DNA of 64,000 nt from Tenuifilaceae bacterium CYCD. Its GTDB lineage: Bacteria > Bacteroidota > Bacteroidia > Bacteroidales > Tenuifilaceae. The notes below the pieces were generated by a model that did no database searches, was not told where the DNA came from, and worked only from the letters and a program-made list of their open reading frames with translations. The translations under genes and the position numbers were made by a program. Where the stretch lies: contig AP027304.1 of assembly GCA_036322835.1 (NCBI GenBank), forward strand, positions 1,674,001-1,738,000. Direction: 5' to 3'. This document shows, piece after piece, positions 44,755-54,018 of this stretch. The number at the start of each line of letters is the position of its first letter. Position 1 is the stretch's first letter.

Positions 44755-45843
44755 ATGGATAACTCGGAACTTGACAGGATGTACATGCAGCGTTGCCTCG
44801 AACTTGCAATGAATGGTATTGGTAATGTTGCGCCAAACCCAATGGTGGGGGCTGTTATTGTGCATAACAATAAAATCATTGGCGAGGGATTTCATGCCCA
44901 TTACGGTGAGGCTCATGCCGAGGTTAATGCCATAAACTCTGTTAAGGATAAATCGTTGCTGAAGGATTCTACCATGTACATCTCGCTGGAGCCATGCTCG
45001 CATTACGGCAAAACACCCCCATGCACCGATAGGATAATTGAGTTGGGTATTCCTAATATTGTTGTGGCTACAACCGATCCAAACCCAAAGGTGAGTGGCC
45101 GTGGAATCGATATTCTACGTCAGCAGGGTTGTAATGTAACGGTTGGAGTTTTGGAAGATGAAGCTGTGGAGTTAAACCGCAGGTTTATTACATATCACAC
45201 CCAAAAACGTCCCTATGTAATACTAAAATGGGCGCAAACCATCGATGGATTTATTGATGCCATTCGGCAGCCATCGGATCCCATTGAGCCAATTTGGATA
45301 ACCAATGAGCATGCCCGGTCGCTGGTTCATAGGTGGAGAAGCGAGGAACAGGCTATACTGGTTGGTACAAATACAGTTGAGCGCGATAACCCGCATCTGA
45401 ATGTTCGTAACTGGTGCGGTAGAGCACCTATTCGGGTTGTTGTGGATAGAAAGTTGAGGTTGCCAAAAGAATCACATGTTTTTGATGGCTCACAGACTAC
45501 CTTACTTTTTATGGGGAATAATAGTAGTTCTTTGGCTCGCAAGCCAGAATTTTCGGGAATCCCAAATCTCGAGATGATTACAATTGATTTTGTGAAGGGG
45601 ATAGAGGCTCAGATTTTAAAAGAACTGGGAAACCGTGATATTATATCGGTTATAGTAGAGGGTGGCGCAACACTCCTGAATAGTTTTATTCAGAAGGGTC
45701 TTTGGGACGAGGCTCGTGTATTTGTTGGCAACAAGTTTTTTGGCGATGGAGTTAAAGCACCCCTTTTCAAGGGAAATCCAGTAACCTTCGATGAAATCGG
45801 GGACAGCAAACTATTTGTTTACAGGAACGACGAAAGTTTGTAG
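44755..45843 (+). CDS. ribD: Bifunctional riboflavin deaminase-reductase RibD
   Basis: RibD catalyses two early steps of riboflavin synthesis. The N-terminal deaminase domain carries the zinc ligands in 'GEAHAEVNAI' (His-Ala-Glu) and 'EPCSHYGKTPPCTDRI' (two Cys). The C-terminal reductase domain (from ~145) has 'YVILKWAQTIDGFID', 'SEEQAILVGTNTVERDNP' and 'VIVEGGATLLNSFI' for NADPH and substrate. With ATG 44755 it has 362 aa, a normal size. A promoter lies at 44722. It ends in a convergent gap with the LOG gene, which contains a REP-like dyad. Confidence 0.94.
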   Translation: MDNSELDRMYMQRCLELAMNGIGNVAPNPMVGAVIVHNNKIIGEGFHAHYGEAHAEVNAINSVKDKSLLKDSTMYISLEPCSHYGKTPPCTDRIIELGIPNIVVATTDPNPKVSGRGIDILRQQGCNVTVGVLEDEAVELNRRFITYHTQKRPYVILKWAQTIDGFIDAIRQPSDPIEPIWITNEHARSLVHRWRSEEQAILVGTNTVERDNPHLNVRNWCGRAPIRVVVDRKLRLPKESHVFDGSQTTLLFMGNNSSSLARKPEFSGIPNLEMITIDFVKGIEAQILKELGNRDIISVIVEGGATLLNSFIQKGLWDEARVFVGNKFFGDGVKAPLFKGNPVTFDEIGDSKLFVYRNDESL

Positions 45844-45852
45844 TTAGGAAAT

Positions 45853-45886
45853 AACCCTGACAGGGTTTGAAACCCTGTTAGGGGTT
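45853..45886. repeat. REP-like palindrome between ribD and the LOG gene
   Basis: AACCCTGACAGGGTT and the near inverse AACCCTGTTAGGGGTT lie in the 52-base convergent gap and could terminate both genes. This is the last such dyad I see to the right of the CRISPR locus. Confidence 0.8.
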
Positions 45887-45895
45887 GACATCGAT

Positions 45896-46471
45896 TTATA
45901 CCGCAGCAAAGTTAATAGCATCGCTATCCCATTTGGGGGCATTCTCAATTGCAGGGATAATATCTTCGGGTTTATCAACGAATGTCCAAATATCAACATG
46001 CTCTGTGCGCATAAAGCGCTCTTCAACCATTTTGTTCAGAAGAGCCTTTAAGTGCTCGTAAAATCCATCGGTGTTGAGAATAATGATGGGTTTGGTGAAT
46101 TTGCCAAGTCTTTTAAGCGTAATAACTTCCATCAACTCTTCAAGCGTTCCGCAACCTCCAGGGAGCGCAACAACCGCATCAACGCCTTCAATCAGCAAAC
46201 TTTTGCGTTCGTGCATATCCTTTACCAGAATTAGTTCCGTGAGGCCTTTATGTCCCCACTCTACCTTATCCATGAATCGCGGAAGGATACCTATTACTTT
46301 TCCCTTATGCATTAGCGCAGTGTCGGCTATTTTTCCCATTAATCCATTGGAGCCGCCGCCATACACAATTGTAATACCTTTACGGGCTAAATCGGTGGCT
46401 AAAATTTCAGCATCATTAAAATATTTCTCATCAACCTTGTTGCTGGATGCACAGTAAACACAAACTTTCAT
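45896..46471 (-). CDS. LOG family nucleotide phosphoribohydrolase (TIGR00730)
   Basis: The 191-aa protein matches the LONELY GUY/TIGR00730 Rossmann-fold family, whose members cleave the N-glycosidic bond of nucleoside monophosphates, releasing the base and ribose 5-phosphate. The nucleotide-binding 'VYGGGSNGLMG' and the signature 'LPGGCGTLEELMEVIT' are both intact. Plant and some bacterial members activate cytokinins; in bacteria the physiological substrate is usually unclear. It lies downstream of trxA on the same strand, but a terminator separates them. Confidence 0.88.
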   Translation of the reverse strand: MKVCVYCASSNKVDEKYFNDAEILATDLARKGITIVYGGGSNGLMGKIADTALMHKGKVIGILPRFMDKVEWGHKGLTELILVKDMHERKSLLIEGVDAVVALPGGCGTLEELMEVITLKRLGKFTKPIIILNTDGFYEHLKALLNKMVEERFMRTEHVDIWTFVDKPEDIIPAIENAPKWDSDAINFAAV

Positions 46472-46475
46472 ATTG

Positions 46476-46512
46476 TAGATTTTAGATATCAGACATTAGA
46501 TGCAAGATTCTA
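46476..46512. repeat. Dispersed TCTGATAT-type motif near the LOG gene
   Basis: A short degenerate repeat (TTAGATATCAGACATTAGAT) that resembles those at 43821, 50599 and 61817. Confidence 0.5.
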
Positions 46513-46524
46513 GAGGTAACTAGA

Positions 46525-46554
46525 AAATAAAAAGGTCGGGCAATTACCCGACCC
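46525..46554 (-). terminator. Rho-independent terminator after trxA
   Basis: GGTCGGG (46534-46540) pairs with CCCGACC (46547-46553), with a six-base loop, and the minus strand continues into a T-rich stretch. It ends the dnaE-trxA unit. Confidence 0.88.
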
Positions 46555-46574
46555 AAAGATATTGCTTTTAATTT

Positions 46575-46892
46575 CTATAGCAAAGCCTCGAGTTTTGCAA
46601 CCAAGTTGCTTTTTGGAACAGCGCCTACCTGCTTGTCAACCTGTTGACCACCCTTGAAGAAAAGAACTGTAGGTATGTTTCTTATGCCATAACGAGCCGC
46701 AATGCCAGGGCAATTGTCAACATCTACTTTTGCTACAACGGCTTTGTCCTTGTATTCTTCAGCAATTTGTTCAACATAAGGAGCAATCATTCGGCAAGGG
46801 CCACACCATTCAGCCCAAAAATCAACCAATGCAGGTTTGCCTGAGTTTAGTACTAACTCATCAAAATTTGAATCTGTAACTTGTAGTGCCAT
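46575..46892 (-). CDS. trxA: Thioredoxin
   Basis: The 105-aa protein is a classic thioredoxin, with the redox-active site 'WAEWCGPCRMIAP' (Cys-Gly-Pro-Cys) near residue 30 and 'YGIRNIPTVLFFKGGQQV' with the cis-Pro near 75. It reduces protein disulfides in the cytoplasm and has no signal peptide. It lies 69 bases downstream of dnaE on the same strand, and a strong terminator follows. Confidence 0.96.
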   Translation of the reverse strand: MALQVTDSNFDELVLNSGKPALVDFWAEWCGPCRMIAPYVEQIAEEYKDKAVVAKVDVDNCPGIAARYGIRNIPTVLFFKGGQQVDKQVGAVPKSNLVAKLEALL

Positions 46893-46961
46893 ATTCGTAC
46901 TTTAATTAATATTTTTCGGTTTATAAAATTATAAAATAAAACGATATAAATATCGATTTGT

Positions 46962-49900
46962 TTAATCTGCACTTAATTTAAAATCCATTTCGTTGTCCTT
47001 GAGGTAGTTTATGAATTCGTTGGAGATATTTACCCTGTAGGAACGCGAGAATAAATCTACAGTAACCCTGTTGTCGGGGTCAACTATTTTGAATTTCAAG
47101 AGAACCTTTGCTTTTTCCTTGGAGGAAAGTTTAATAAAGTCATCTGTTAAAACATCGGAAACATCGGAAAGTGGTAACGTAATTGTAATCCCTTTGATTT
47201 GCTGCTCCCGAACGTCGTAAAGCATTGATATGGTTTTGATTTTCAGTTCAAGCTCCTCGGGTCTGTAGGCTTTAGGCTGAACCTTTCCTTTTATCATTAT
47301 CATGTAACCGGTGTAGCAGAAGTTTCGGTAGGTTTCAAAGTCTTTCCCAAAGAGCATTATCTCCATGGTGTCGGAGTAGTCCTCCAACGTAAGGCGGGCG
47401 TATGGCTTGCCGTTTTTAGTGGTGTCAACCTTGGCTCCAACCACCATTCCGGCTATGGTAACGTCGCGATCCTTGTACTGATCCATGCTTCTTAAATCGG
47501 CCAGCGTAACATTGCAGAGGTTTTCGATTTCAAATTTGAACTGATCCAATGGATGAGCCGATAGATAGATACCTATCACCTCTTTCTCCCGGTTTAGTAG
47601 TTCAATGGTAGGCCATTCGTCAACCTTTGGAGGTTCCGGCTTTGGCATGTCAAAACCACCTGTGCCGCCAAAGAGCGACATCTGATTGCTTAACTTCTCG
47701 GTTTGTGTTTTTATCCCGTAACGCATCAGGGTTTCGAGGTATGTGCCTCCTTTCGAGTCGGGAGCAAAGTATGTGCTACGGCTCACTGGGCTTAAATTGT
47801 CGAACGCCCCTGATACAACCAGCACCTCAAGGTTTTTTTTGTTAACGGTTTGTAGGTTGACGCGCTCCATGAAATCGTATATATCCTTGAACTTTCCTCC
47901 GCCTTTTCGCGTTTCGATGATGTTGGCCGCAGCGTTTTCGCCCATTCCTTTTATGGCTCCCATTCCAAAGCGAACATCTCCGTTTGGCATCACGGCGAAT
48001 TTATAGTGGCTTTCATTCACATCGGGGCCTAAAACCTGAATCCCGATGCGCCTACACTCGTCCATAAAGGTTGTAATTTTCTTTATGTCCGATAGGTTAC
48101 GGCTCAGCACAGCGGCCATAAATTGGCTGGGGTAGTGTGCTTTTATGAATGCTGTTTGATATGCAACATAGGCGTAGCAGGTTGAATGCGATTTGTTGAA
48201 TGCGTACTCGGCAAATGCCTCCCAGTCAGTCCAAACTTTTTCAACTTTGGCCTTATCGTGCCCATTCTTTATGCAGCCCTCAATGAATTTCTCCTTAAGT
48301 TCGTCCATTACCTTGCGGAGCTTTTTTCCCATTGCTTTACGAAGGGCATCGGCCTGACCTTTGGTAAAGCCAGCCAGCTTTTGCGAGAGTAACATCACCT
48401 GCTCCTGGTATACTGTAATACCATAGGTATCCTTTAGGTATTCCTCCATGTCGGCAATGTCGTACTCAATTTTTTCGAGACCCTGCTTTCTGTTGATGAA
48501 GCTGGGGATGTACTCCATTGGGCCTGGCCTATACAGGGCGTTCATGGCAATCAAGTCCTCAAAGCGGTTGGGTTCCAATGCCCGCATGTGTTTCTTCATC
48601 CCGGGCGACTCGAACTGGAATATGGCGGTGGTTTCGCCTTTGGAGAAGAGCTCGAATGTTTTGGGGTCGTTAAGCGGAATTGTATCGATGTCCAGATCTG
48701 TTCCTGTCGATTCCTTTATAAATTGCAAGGCATCCTTAATGATTGACAGGGTTTTTAGGCCTAAAAAGTCCATTTTTAGTAGGCCGATATCCTCAACGTG
48801 CGAGCCTTCGTACTGAGTTACGAATAGTTTTGCCTCCTTGTTTGTGGAGAGTGGAATGTACTCCTCCAGATCGTCGCGGCCAATGATTATACCGCAGGCA
48901 TGAACCCCCGTTTGCCTTACAGTTCCTTCTAAAACTTGTGCGTACTGGAGTGTCGATCGGATTAAAGCATTGTCAGAGTTACGTTCCTTTTCCAGTTCAG
49001 GAACCTCCTTGAAAGCACTTTTCAGAGTAGTCCCTGGTTTTTCTGGAACTAACTTGGCAAGCCTGTCGGCGGTGGAGAGATCCAGTTTTTGCACACGGGC
49101 TACGTCTTTTATGGACGATCGTGCGGCCATTGTGCCAAAGGTTACAATGTGCGCTACGCGCTTGGCTCCATATTTCTCCACCACATAGTTAAGTACCTCT
49201 TCACGGCCGTCTTCATCAAAGTCAATATCAATATCGGGCATCGATATACGCTCTGGGTTTAGGAAGCGCTCAAACAGCAGGTCGTACTTAATTGGATCGA
49301 TATCGGTTATCTTTAGGCAATAGGCCACCACCGATCCTGCGGCGGAACCACGGCCGGGTCCAACGGAAACGCCTATATCCCTAGCTGCGCGGATAAAGTC
49401 CCAAACAATTAGAAAGTACCCGGGGAATCCCATGCGGGCTATTACTCCAAGTTCAAAGTCTAATCGCTCTATAACATTGTCGGGCAGACTATCGCCCCAT
49501 CGTTTTTTTGCACCGCTATAGGCCAAGTGCCGTAAATACTCGTTATCATCGGTAAAACCTTCGGGTAGTGGAAAGTGCGGCATTATGGGCTTGTTGCTCA
49601 GGCTGTATGTTTCTACCTTGCTATAAATCTCATAAGTGTTGTATATGGCATCGTGGCAGTTGGGAAATATCGATAACATCTCGGCTTCGCTTTTCAGGTA
49701 CTCCTGAAAGGTGTATCGCATCCGGTTTATATCATCAAGGTCTTTGCCAGTGTTAAGGCATATTAGCCTATCGTGAGCTTGTGCTTCCTCGGCCAGTACA
49801 AAGTGCACGTCGTTGGTTGCAATGCATTTTGTGCCTGTTTTGGCCGAAAGTTCAACTATTGCTTTATTAACTTTGAGTTGATTTTCGTAAACATCCTCGT

Positions 49901-50588
49901 CAATTCTTGGCTCTCCGGATTTATGGAGCATTAACTCGAGGTAGAAATCATCCCCGAATATCTCCTTGAACTCCATAATGCTTTGCTCTGCAGCATTAAT
50001 GTCGCCGTTCATAATTGCTTGAGGAATTTCACCACCTAGGCAGGCGCTCGATGCAATCAGACCCTTGTTGTATTTGCGAAGCAGCTCTTTGTCAATTCTG
50101 GGCTTATAGTAGAATCCCTCGGTGTAGCCGTAGCTAACCAGCTTAACAAGGTTGTGGTAGCCCTCCTTGTTCTTGGCGAGGAGTATTAGGTGGTAGTTCC
50201 CTCGGTCTTCCTTGTCGGTTTTATCAAACCGATTTTTCTTAGCAACGTAAACCTCACAGCCAATGATTGGCTTGAATAGTTTGCCTTGCTGCTCGTTGAT
50301 CTGAAGGTTTAATTCATCAATCTTAGCAGAGCAATCAGTTCCTTTATCCTGCTCTGCATGTAAGTTTTCTATTTCGCATTTAATGCGCTTAATCTCATCG
50401 TTAATTGATCCGTTTTTCTTGTTGGTGGCATTTATGAACTCTTTAATCCCAAACATATTACCGTGATCGGTAATGGCAATGCCGGGCATCCCTAGTTCCT
50501 TGGCCCTGTCAATTAGCCCATTAATGCTAGATGCTCCATCTAGAATGGAGTATTGCGTGTGCACGTGCAGATGAACAAACTTTCCCAT
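46962..50588 (-). CDS. dnaE: DNA polymerase III alpha subunit
   Basis: This 1208-aa protein is the replicative DNA polymerase catalytic subunit. The N-terminal PHP domain begins 'FVHLHVHTQYSILDGASSI'; the polymerase palm shows 'VGPGRGSAAGSVVAYC' and the catalytic 'MPDIDIDFDEDGREEV'. 'YQEQVMLLSQKLAGFTKGQA' and the OB-fold region ('DVTIAGMVVGAKVDT') follow in the normal order. The gene carries an ~30-residue charged insertion near residue 65-100 ('ENLHAEQDKGTDCSAKIDEL') within the PHP domain. It starts at 50588 with a 300-base gap to the divergent gene at 50890. Confidence 0.96.
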   Translation of the reverse strand: MGKFVHLHVHTQYSILDGASSINGLIDRAKELGMPGIAITDHGNMFGIKEFINATNKKNGSINDEIKRIKCEIENLHAEQDKGTDCSAKIDELNLQINEQQGKLFKPIIGCEVYVAKKNRFDKTDKEDRGNYHLILLAKNKEGYHNLVKLVSYGYTEGFYYKPRIDKELLRKYNKGLIASSACLGGEIPQAIMNGDINAAEQSIMEFKEIFGDDFYLELMLHKSGEPRIDEDVYENQLKVNKAIVELSAKTGTKCIATNDVHFVLAEEAQAHDRLICLNTGKDLDDINRMRYTFQEYLKSEAEMLSIFPNCHDAIYNTYEIYSKVETYSLSNKPIMPHFPLPEGFTDDNEYLRHLAYSGAKKRWGDSLPDNVIERLDFELGVIARMGFPGYFLIVWDFIRAARDIGVSVGPGRGSAAGSVVAYCLKITDIDPIKYDLLFERFLNPERISMPDIDIDFDEDGREEVLNYVVEKYGAKRVAHIVTFGTMAARSSIKDVARVQKLDLSTADRLAKLVPEKPGTTLKSAFKEVPELEKERNSDNALIRSTLQYAQVLEGTVRQTGVHACGIIIGRDDLEEYIPLSTNKEAKLFVTQYEGSHVEDIGLLKMDFLGLKTLSIIKDALQFIKESTGTDLDIDTIPLNDPKTFELFSKGETTAIFQFESPGMKKHMRALEPNRFEDLIAMNALYRPGPMEYIPSFINRKQGLEKIEYDIADMEEYLKDTYGITVYQEQVMLLSQKLAGFTKGQADALRKAMGKKLRKVMDELKEKFIEGCIKNGHDKAKVEKVWTDWEAFAEYAFNKSHSTCYAYVAYQTAFIKAHYPSQFMAAVLSRNLSDIKKITTFMDECRRIGIQVLGPDVNESHYKFAVMPNGDVRFGMGAIKGMGENAAANIIETRKGGGKFKDIYDFMERVNLQTVNKKNLEVLVVSGAFDNLSPVSRSTYFAPDSKGGTYLETLMRYGIKTQTEKLSNQMSLFGGTGGFDMPKPEPPKVDEWPTIELLNREKEVIGIYLSAHPLDQFKFEIENLCNVTLADLRSMDQYKDRDVTIAGMVVGAKVDTTKNGKPYARLTLEDYSDTMEIMLFGKDFETYRNFCYTGYMIMIKGKVQPKAYRPEELELKIKTISMLYDVREQQIKGITITLPLSDVSDVLTDDFIKLSSKEKAKVLLKFKIVDPDNRVTVDLFSRSYRVNISNEFINYLKDNEMDFKLSAD

Positions 50589-50598
50589 TATATAGACT

Positions 50599-50627
50599 TA
50601 AGATGTCAGACATCAGATTTTCAGAAA
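50599..50627. repeat. Dispersed TCTGATGT-type motif upstream of dnaE
   Basis: AAGATGTCAGACATCAGATT contains a short palindrome (TGTCAGACA) and resembles motifs at 43821, 46476 and 61817. The rest of 50628-50837 holds nothing that I recognise. Confidence 0.5.
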
Positions 50628-50837
50628 AGAAAGTGCTGAAGGCTGAATTACAAATATTTAAAAATTTGATTAGTTCGAAATCATTCCTTGCGAAGTTAAC
50701 TAAATGGCAATTTTAAACCGAGGGTTGTTGATAACTATTAAAATATTCGTAATTGGCTTTTCGTCAACTAAATATATGCTATTGACAAACAAAAATGTGA
50801 CATTTATAAAAAACAGTTTACTCGGAGGTTTTGGTTA

Positions 50838-50868
50838 TTGACACCGATATAAAATGACCATACATTTA
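50838..50868 (+). promoter_or_regulatory. Predicted promoter of the 50890 gene
   Basis: TTG (50838-50840) and TACATTTA (50861-50868) are 20 bases apart, near the Bacteroidota consensus with one change in the -7 element. The ATG is 21 bases downstream. Confidence 0.5.
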
Positions 50869-50889
50869 CAATAACCAAACCTAATAGCT

Positions 50890-51966
50890 ATGCTTAAGCG
50901 AATTTTTACTTTATTGGTTGTTTTAACACTCTTTAGTTCTGCCAATGCAAGCGTGAAAGACACTCTGCCTGCATTCTTTGGGATCTCTTACGTTCCGAGT
51001 TTGAACTGGAAGGTATTTTTTATTAATCACGAGTCGATAGGAAAACCAATGAATCTTGACTTCAAAATGTCGAGTATGTCTTCTTACGAGGGAAATATAG
51101 GAATTCGTAAGATTGGAATTCGACTGGGAATTAATGCACAAATGGAAAACAATATTATCGGAAAGGTCTACAAATGGGGTGGTTACCTTGGATTTAGAAA
51201 CATGATGCTTCGACTTCAGAAATCCGAAATGACAGGAACGATAGAGTGGACCGGAGCCCTACCTGATGAAGTAAATTATTATCGGACAAAGGATTTTTCG
51301 AACAGTTACTTCAACATCGATCTTATAAAAATTGCAAAAAAGAAACGGTATATTGATGGAAAGTGGGTGGTGGAACCCATGGAAACCCAAATGGGATTTT
51401 ATTGGGGGGTTGGCTATACATCTATGGGATACCCTATTGAGATAAGCACGCTAGTAACAGAAGGAGGGCGAGAGAACCAAAAGTTTGGAGTCCCAGTTTA
51501 CGATACTTTGTATCGAATCAAATCGTACAATGCTTGTTTTGGTTTCGATTTGTTGAGGCAACTATGTATGACCGGGGGGCGATATAGTATTACTCCCGGA
51601 CGACCAGCTATGCGGTTTGCAGTATATGCTATAACTCAAGACAAAATTGGCTTTGGATCGGGGAAGTTGACTGATTATAGCGTAAAAATGGCAGAGGCAT
51701 TAAATCCTGGAAAAACCGTTGTTGATGATAAATTTTTTAATGTAATGGTTCACTATACTCTTTCCGTAGGGTTCCGCTATTATTTTAGAACAGGTCCCGC
51801 TGCGTTTATATTTGCCGCTGGTTATGATTTTGAAGGTGCAATGTGTGCTCCATTCGGGGGCGCTGCGGATACGGACAAGGATTTAGGCTTCGATTTTATT
51901 AACTATTACCTTAACCATGGCGTTTCATTCAAAATATATGTAGCATGGAATAAGAATTGGGAGTAA
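50890..51966 (+). CDS. Putative secreted or outer-membrane protein, unknown function
   Basis: The 358-aa product has a signal peptide (hydrophobic 5-18, cleavage after 'SSANAS'). The mature part is rich in aromatic and Gly residues in alternating strands ('KVYKWGGYLGFRNMMLRL', 'GFYWGVGYTSMGYPIEI', 'VHYTLSVGFRYYFRTGPA'), suggesting a beta-barrel of ten or more strands. I do not recognise the family. It is a single gene with its own promoter and a strong terminator. Confidence 0.6.
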   Translation: MLKRIFTLLVVLTLFSSANASVKDTLPAFFGISYVPSLNWKVFFINHESIGKPMNLDFKMSSMSSYEGNIGIRKIGIRLGINAQMENNIIGKVYKWGGYLGFRNMMLRLQKSEMTGTIEWTGALPDEVNYYRTKDFSNSYFNIDLIKIAKKKRYIDGKWVVEPMETQMGFYWGVGYTSMGYPIEISTLVTEGGRENQKFGVPVYDTLYRIKSYNACFGFDLLRQLCMTGGRYSITPGRPAMRFAVYAITQDKIGFGSGKLTDYSVKMAEALNPGKTVVDDKFFNVMVHYTLSVGFRYYFRTGPAAFIFAAGYDFEGAMCAPFGGAADTDKDLGFDFINYYLNHGVSFKIYVAWNKNWE

Positions 51967-51983
51967 TGAGTGATGAAGAGTGT

Positions 51984-52030
51984 ATGTAAAACAAACAACC
52001 CGGTTTTTCACGGGTTTGTTCGTTTTACAT
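51984..52030. terminator. Bidirectional terminator between convergent genes
   Basis: A long, nearly perfect stem (ATGTAAAACAAACAACCCG with its complement, 51984-52002 and 52011-52030) has an eight-base loop. It serves the 50890 gene and the convergent 52062 gene. Confidence 0.85.
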
Positions 52031-52061
52031 ATAGTTTGTTTCTAGTTTTATAGATGTAGTT

Positions 52062-53093
52062 TTATTTTATCTCCAGAATTTTCCTTGAGATCTCGTTGTT
52101 GTCAATTTTTAGTTTAATAATATATACCCCAGCTGGCATGCCAAGTGCCGATGCGGAGAAATAATGTGTTTTAACTCCAGCATCTTCATAGTCATTGGTT
52201 ACAACCTGAACCAGTTTTCCAGTTATGTCGTAAACCGAAATGCTGACATTGGAAGTCTTTTCGAGGTTGTAGGATATGGTGACCTTTCCTTGGTAGGGAT
52301 TTGGGTAGATATCAAGCTTGATCTCATTGTTGAGTTGATCGTTGTTGGCTATTGAATTTACCACATTGCTGTTGAATGCTGCTTTTGTGTACGACGAAGT
52401 TTTGCCATTCTGCAATGTACTGGTGCTTTTAATAAGCACAAGAACAGGAAATCGATGATTCGATACATACCAGCGATAGGTCACATCCTCGGTTTGGGTT
52501 GTAACATTGTTGATGGTTTGCTTTGTGGATTTAACCTCTTTAACCCTTATGGCGTTGTCAATTTCTTTTCCATCGGGTAGTTTTAGTTTTCCCTGTGCAT
52601 CTCCTTTAACTGAGTATGTTCCCTTGATATGACCAATCGTTTTGTCATTCGAGATGTAATCTCCCTCAAATTCTCCTGAAAAATTACTGCCAAACGAGAA
52701 TGGGTATTTCATCTTAACAAATGGCTTGCTATAAACTATCTGTGTTTGTCCGGTTGAGGTTACCACTCCGTATTGCTCAAGGCTGCTTTGCGATGATTTA
52801 AATACAAAGTAGGTTCCAAATTCTTCTAACACAGTGTTGCACTGTGTAAATAGCGAACTGCATTTCGATACGTAGGAATCGTGAATTAGTCCAAGAAAAT
52901 CATTGTTTACCTCAAGCTTGGTAAAATCCCAAACAATATTGTTCCCCGATTTCCCGGGGTCAACGTAGTTGGTTAGCATCATGGGGTTTTGCTCATTGGG
53001 AATAAACCCGTGAGTTTCGTTGGTTAAAACAGTTTGAGCTTTTGACGTTAGAATTGCTGTTCCAAAAGCGAGTAGGAGTAATAATTTTCTCAT
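52062..53093 (-). CDS. Secreted protein with T9SS sorting domain
   Basis: With ATG 53093 the 343-aa protein has a signal peptide ('LLLLLAFGTAILTSKAQ') and a ~240-residue middle region that I do not recognise, with 'KMKYPFSFGSNFSGEFEGDY' and 'YRWYVSNHRFPVLVLIKST'. It ends in a type A T9SS sorting domain ('LDIYPNPYQGKVTISYNLE', 'GVYIIKLKIDN'). It is probably exported to the cell surface by the T9SS regulated from 9-13 kb. The promoter at 53123-53153 fixes the start. Confidence 0.75.
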   Translation of the reverse strand: MRKLLLLLAFGTAILTSKAQTVLTNETHGFIPNEQNPMMLTNYVDPGKSGNNIVWDFTKLEVNNDFLGLIHDSYVSKCSSLFTQCNTVLEEFGTYFVFKSSQSSLEQYGVVTSTGQTQIVYSKPFVKMKYPFSFGSNFSGEFEGDYISNDKTIGHIKGTYSVKGDAQGKLKLPDGKEIDNAIRVKEVKSTKQTINNVTTQTEDVTYRWYVSNHRFPVLVLIKSTSTLQNGKTSSYTKAAFNSNVVNSIANNDQLNNEIKLDIYPNPYQGKVTISYNLEKTSNVSISVYDITGKLVQVVTNDYEDAGVKTHYFSASALGMPAGVYIIKLKIDNNEISRKILEIK

Positions 53094-53122
53094 AGTACAA
53101 GCTATTAAGATTTCAGTAAAAA

Positions 53123-53153
53123 CAAAGATACAAATAGCACGATTTAAAATCAA
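53123..53153 (-). promoter_or_regulatory. Predicted promoter of the 52062-53093 gene
   Basis: On the minus strand, TTG (53153-53151) and TATCTTTG (53130-53123) are 20 bases apart, an excellent match to the Bacteroidota consensus. The -7 octamer is identical to that in the CRISPR repeats. Confidence 0.7.
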
Positions 53154-53185
53154 CGCACTTACGTTAAATTTTTAATGACTTAGCG

Positions 53186-54007
53186 CTATAAATCTCTTGA
53201 TTTAAGCAAGAAACTAGAAGAGAAAAGAAAGAGCAGAGTATATACAATACACACCGGTACAGCAATAGTTGTAGATATACCTTCGGGAACGGATTGCAGT
53301 TGAGATAGCGTGTTGGAATCAACCGCCTGTATGTTCGACAAATCGGAGGCAAGCATTCCCATAAAATCGGGCATAGGGGTTAGGTTCGATATGATTTTCA
53401 TTGGAAAGAAAGAGTCGATGTTTGATGAGAAGAACAACCGAACGAAAGGTTCAATTATAATGAAATACAGTAAGTACATTACAATTGAGAGTGCAGTGTT
53501 TCTAAAAATCAATCCAAAAAGCATGGCCAGGGACATGTAGGCTAACGATTGAACACTTAGTACGAGAACGAATCTGTATCCATGGAGGTATTGACCATCC
53601 CATGGGTCGGAGTTTGTTGAGCCAACAATAATTCCCGAGATGGTTACTATAAGTATTACATAAATTGATAGGCATGCAACAAGCATTAATTTACCTAAAA
53701 CCAATTGGTTTCGGTTGAGTCCATCGAGCAATTGCCTACGGAAAGTATTGTAAAGCAACTCGTTGCTTGTGAGTACAATTATCATTATGGCTAAAAGAAG
53801 ATTAAACCAACTGGCAATCCATGCCATTGTTCCCCACATATACGTGCTTGAGAATAGCCTGAATATATGAACACCTTGGATGTTAATGTCGATATTTGCG
53901 CCTAGTATAACAACCAATATGTAGAAAAATGTATGAAGAAGCAGGATTGCCCAGAATATTGGATAACCTAACGTTTTTAGAATCTCTATTTTAAATACAT
54001 TCTTCAT
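53186..54007 (-). CDS. ABC-2 type transporter permease
   Basis: The 273-aa protein has six hydrophobic segments ('FWAILLLHTFFYILVVILGA', 'WFNLLLAIMIIVLTSNELL', 'LMLVACLSIYVILIVTISG' and others), in the layout of an ABC-2 family membrane subunit. It follows the ATPase gene with an 11-base gap, so the two probably form a half-transporter pair. The substrate is unknown. Confidence 0.85.
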   Translation of the reverse strand: MKNVFKIEILKTLGYPIFWAILLLHTFFYILVVILGANIDINIQGVHIFRLFSSTYMWGTMAWIASWFNLLLAIMIIVLTSNELLYNTFRRQLLDGLNRNQLVLGKLMLVACLSIYVILIVTISGIIVGSTNSDPWDGQYLHGYRFVLVLSVQSLAYMSLAMLFGLIFRNTALSIVMYLLYFIIIEPFVRLFFSSNIDSFFPMKIISNLTPMPDFMGMLASDLSNIQAVDSNTLSQLQSVPEGISTTIAVPVCIVYTLLFLFSSSFLLKSRDL

Positions 54008-54018
54008 GGACTGTTGAG

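Noticed and set aside
44719-45003. Upstream extension of prmC to 45003 and of ribD to 44719
   Set aside because: The prmC extension is antisense to ribD; the ribD extension overlaps its promoter. Internal ATGs fit the families.
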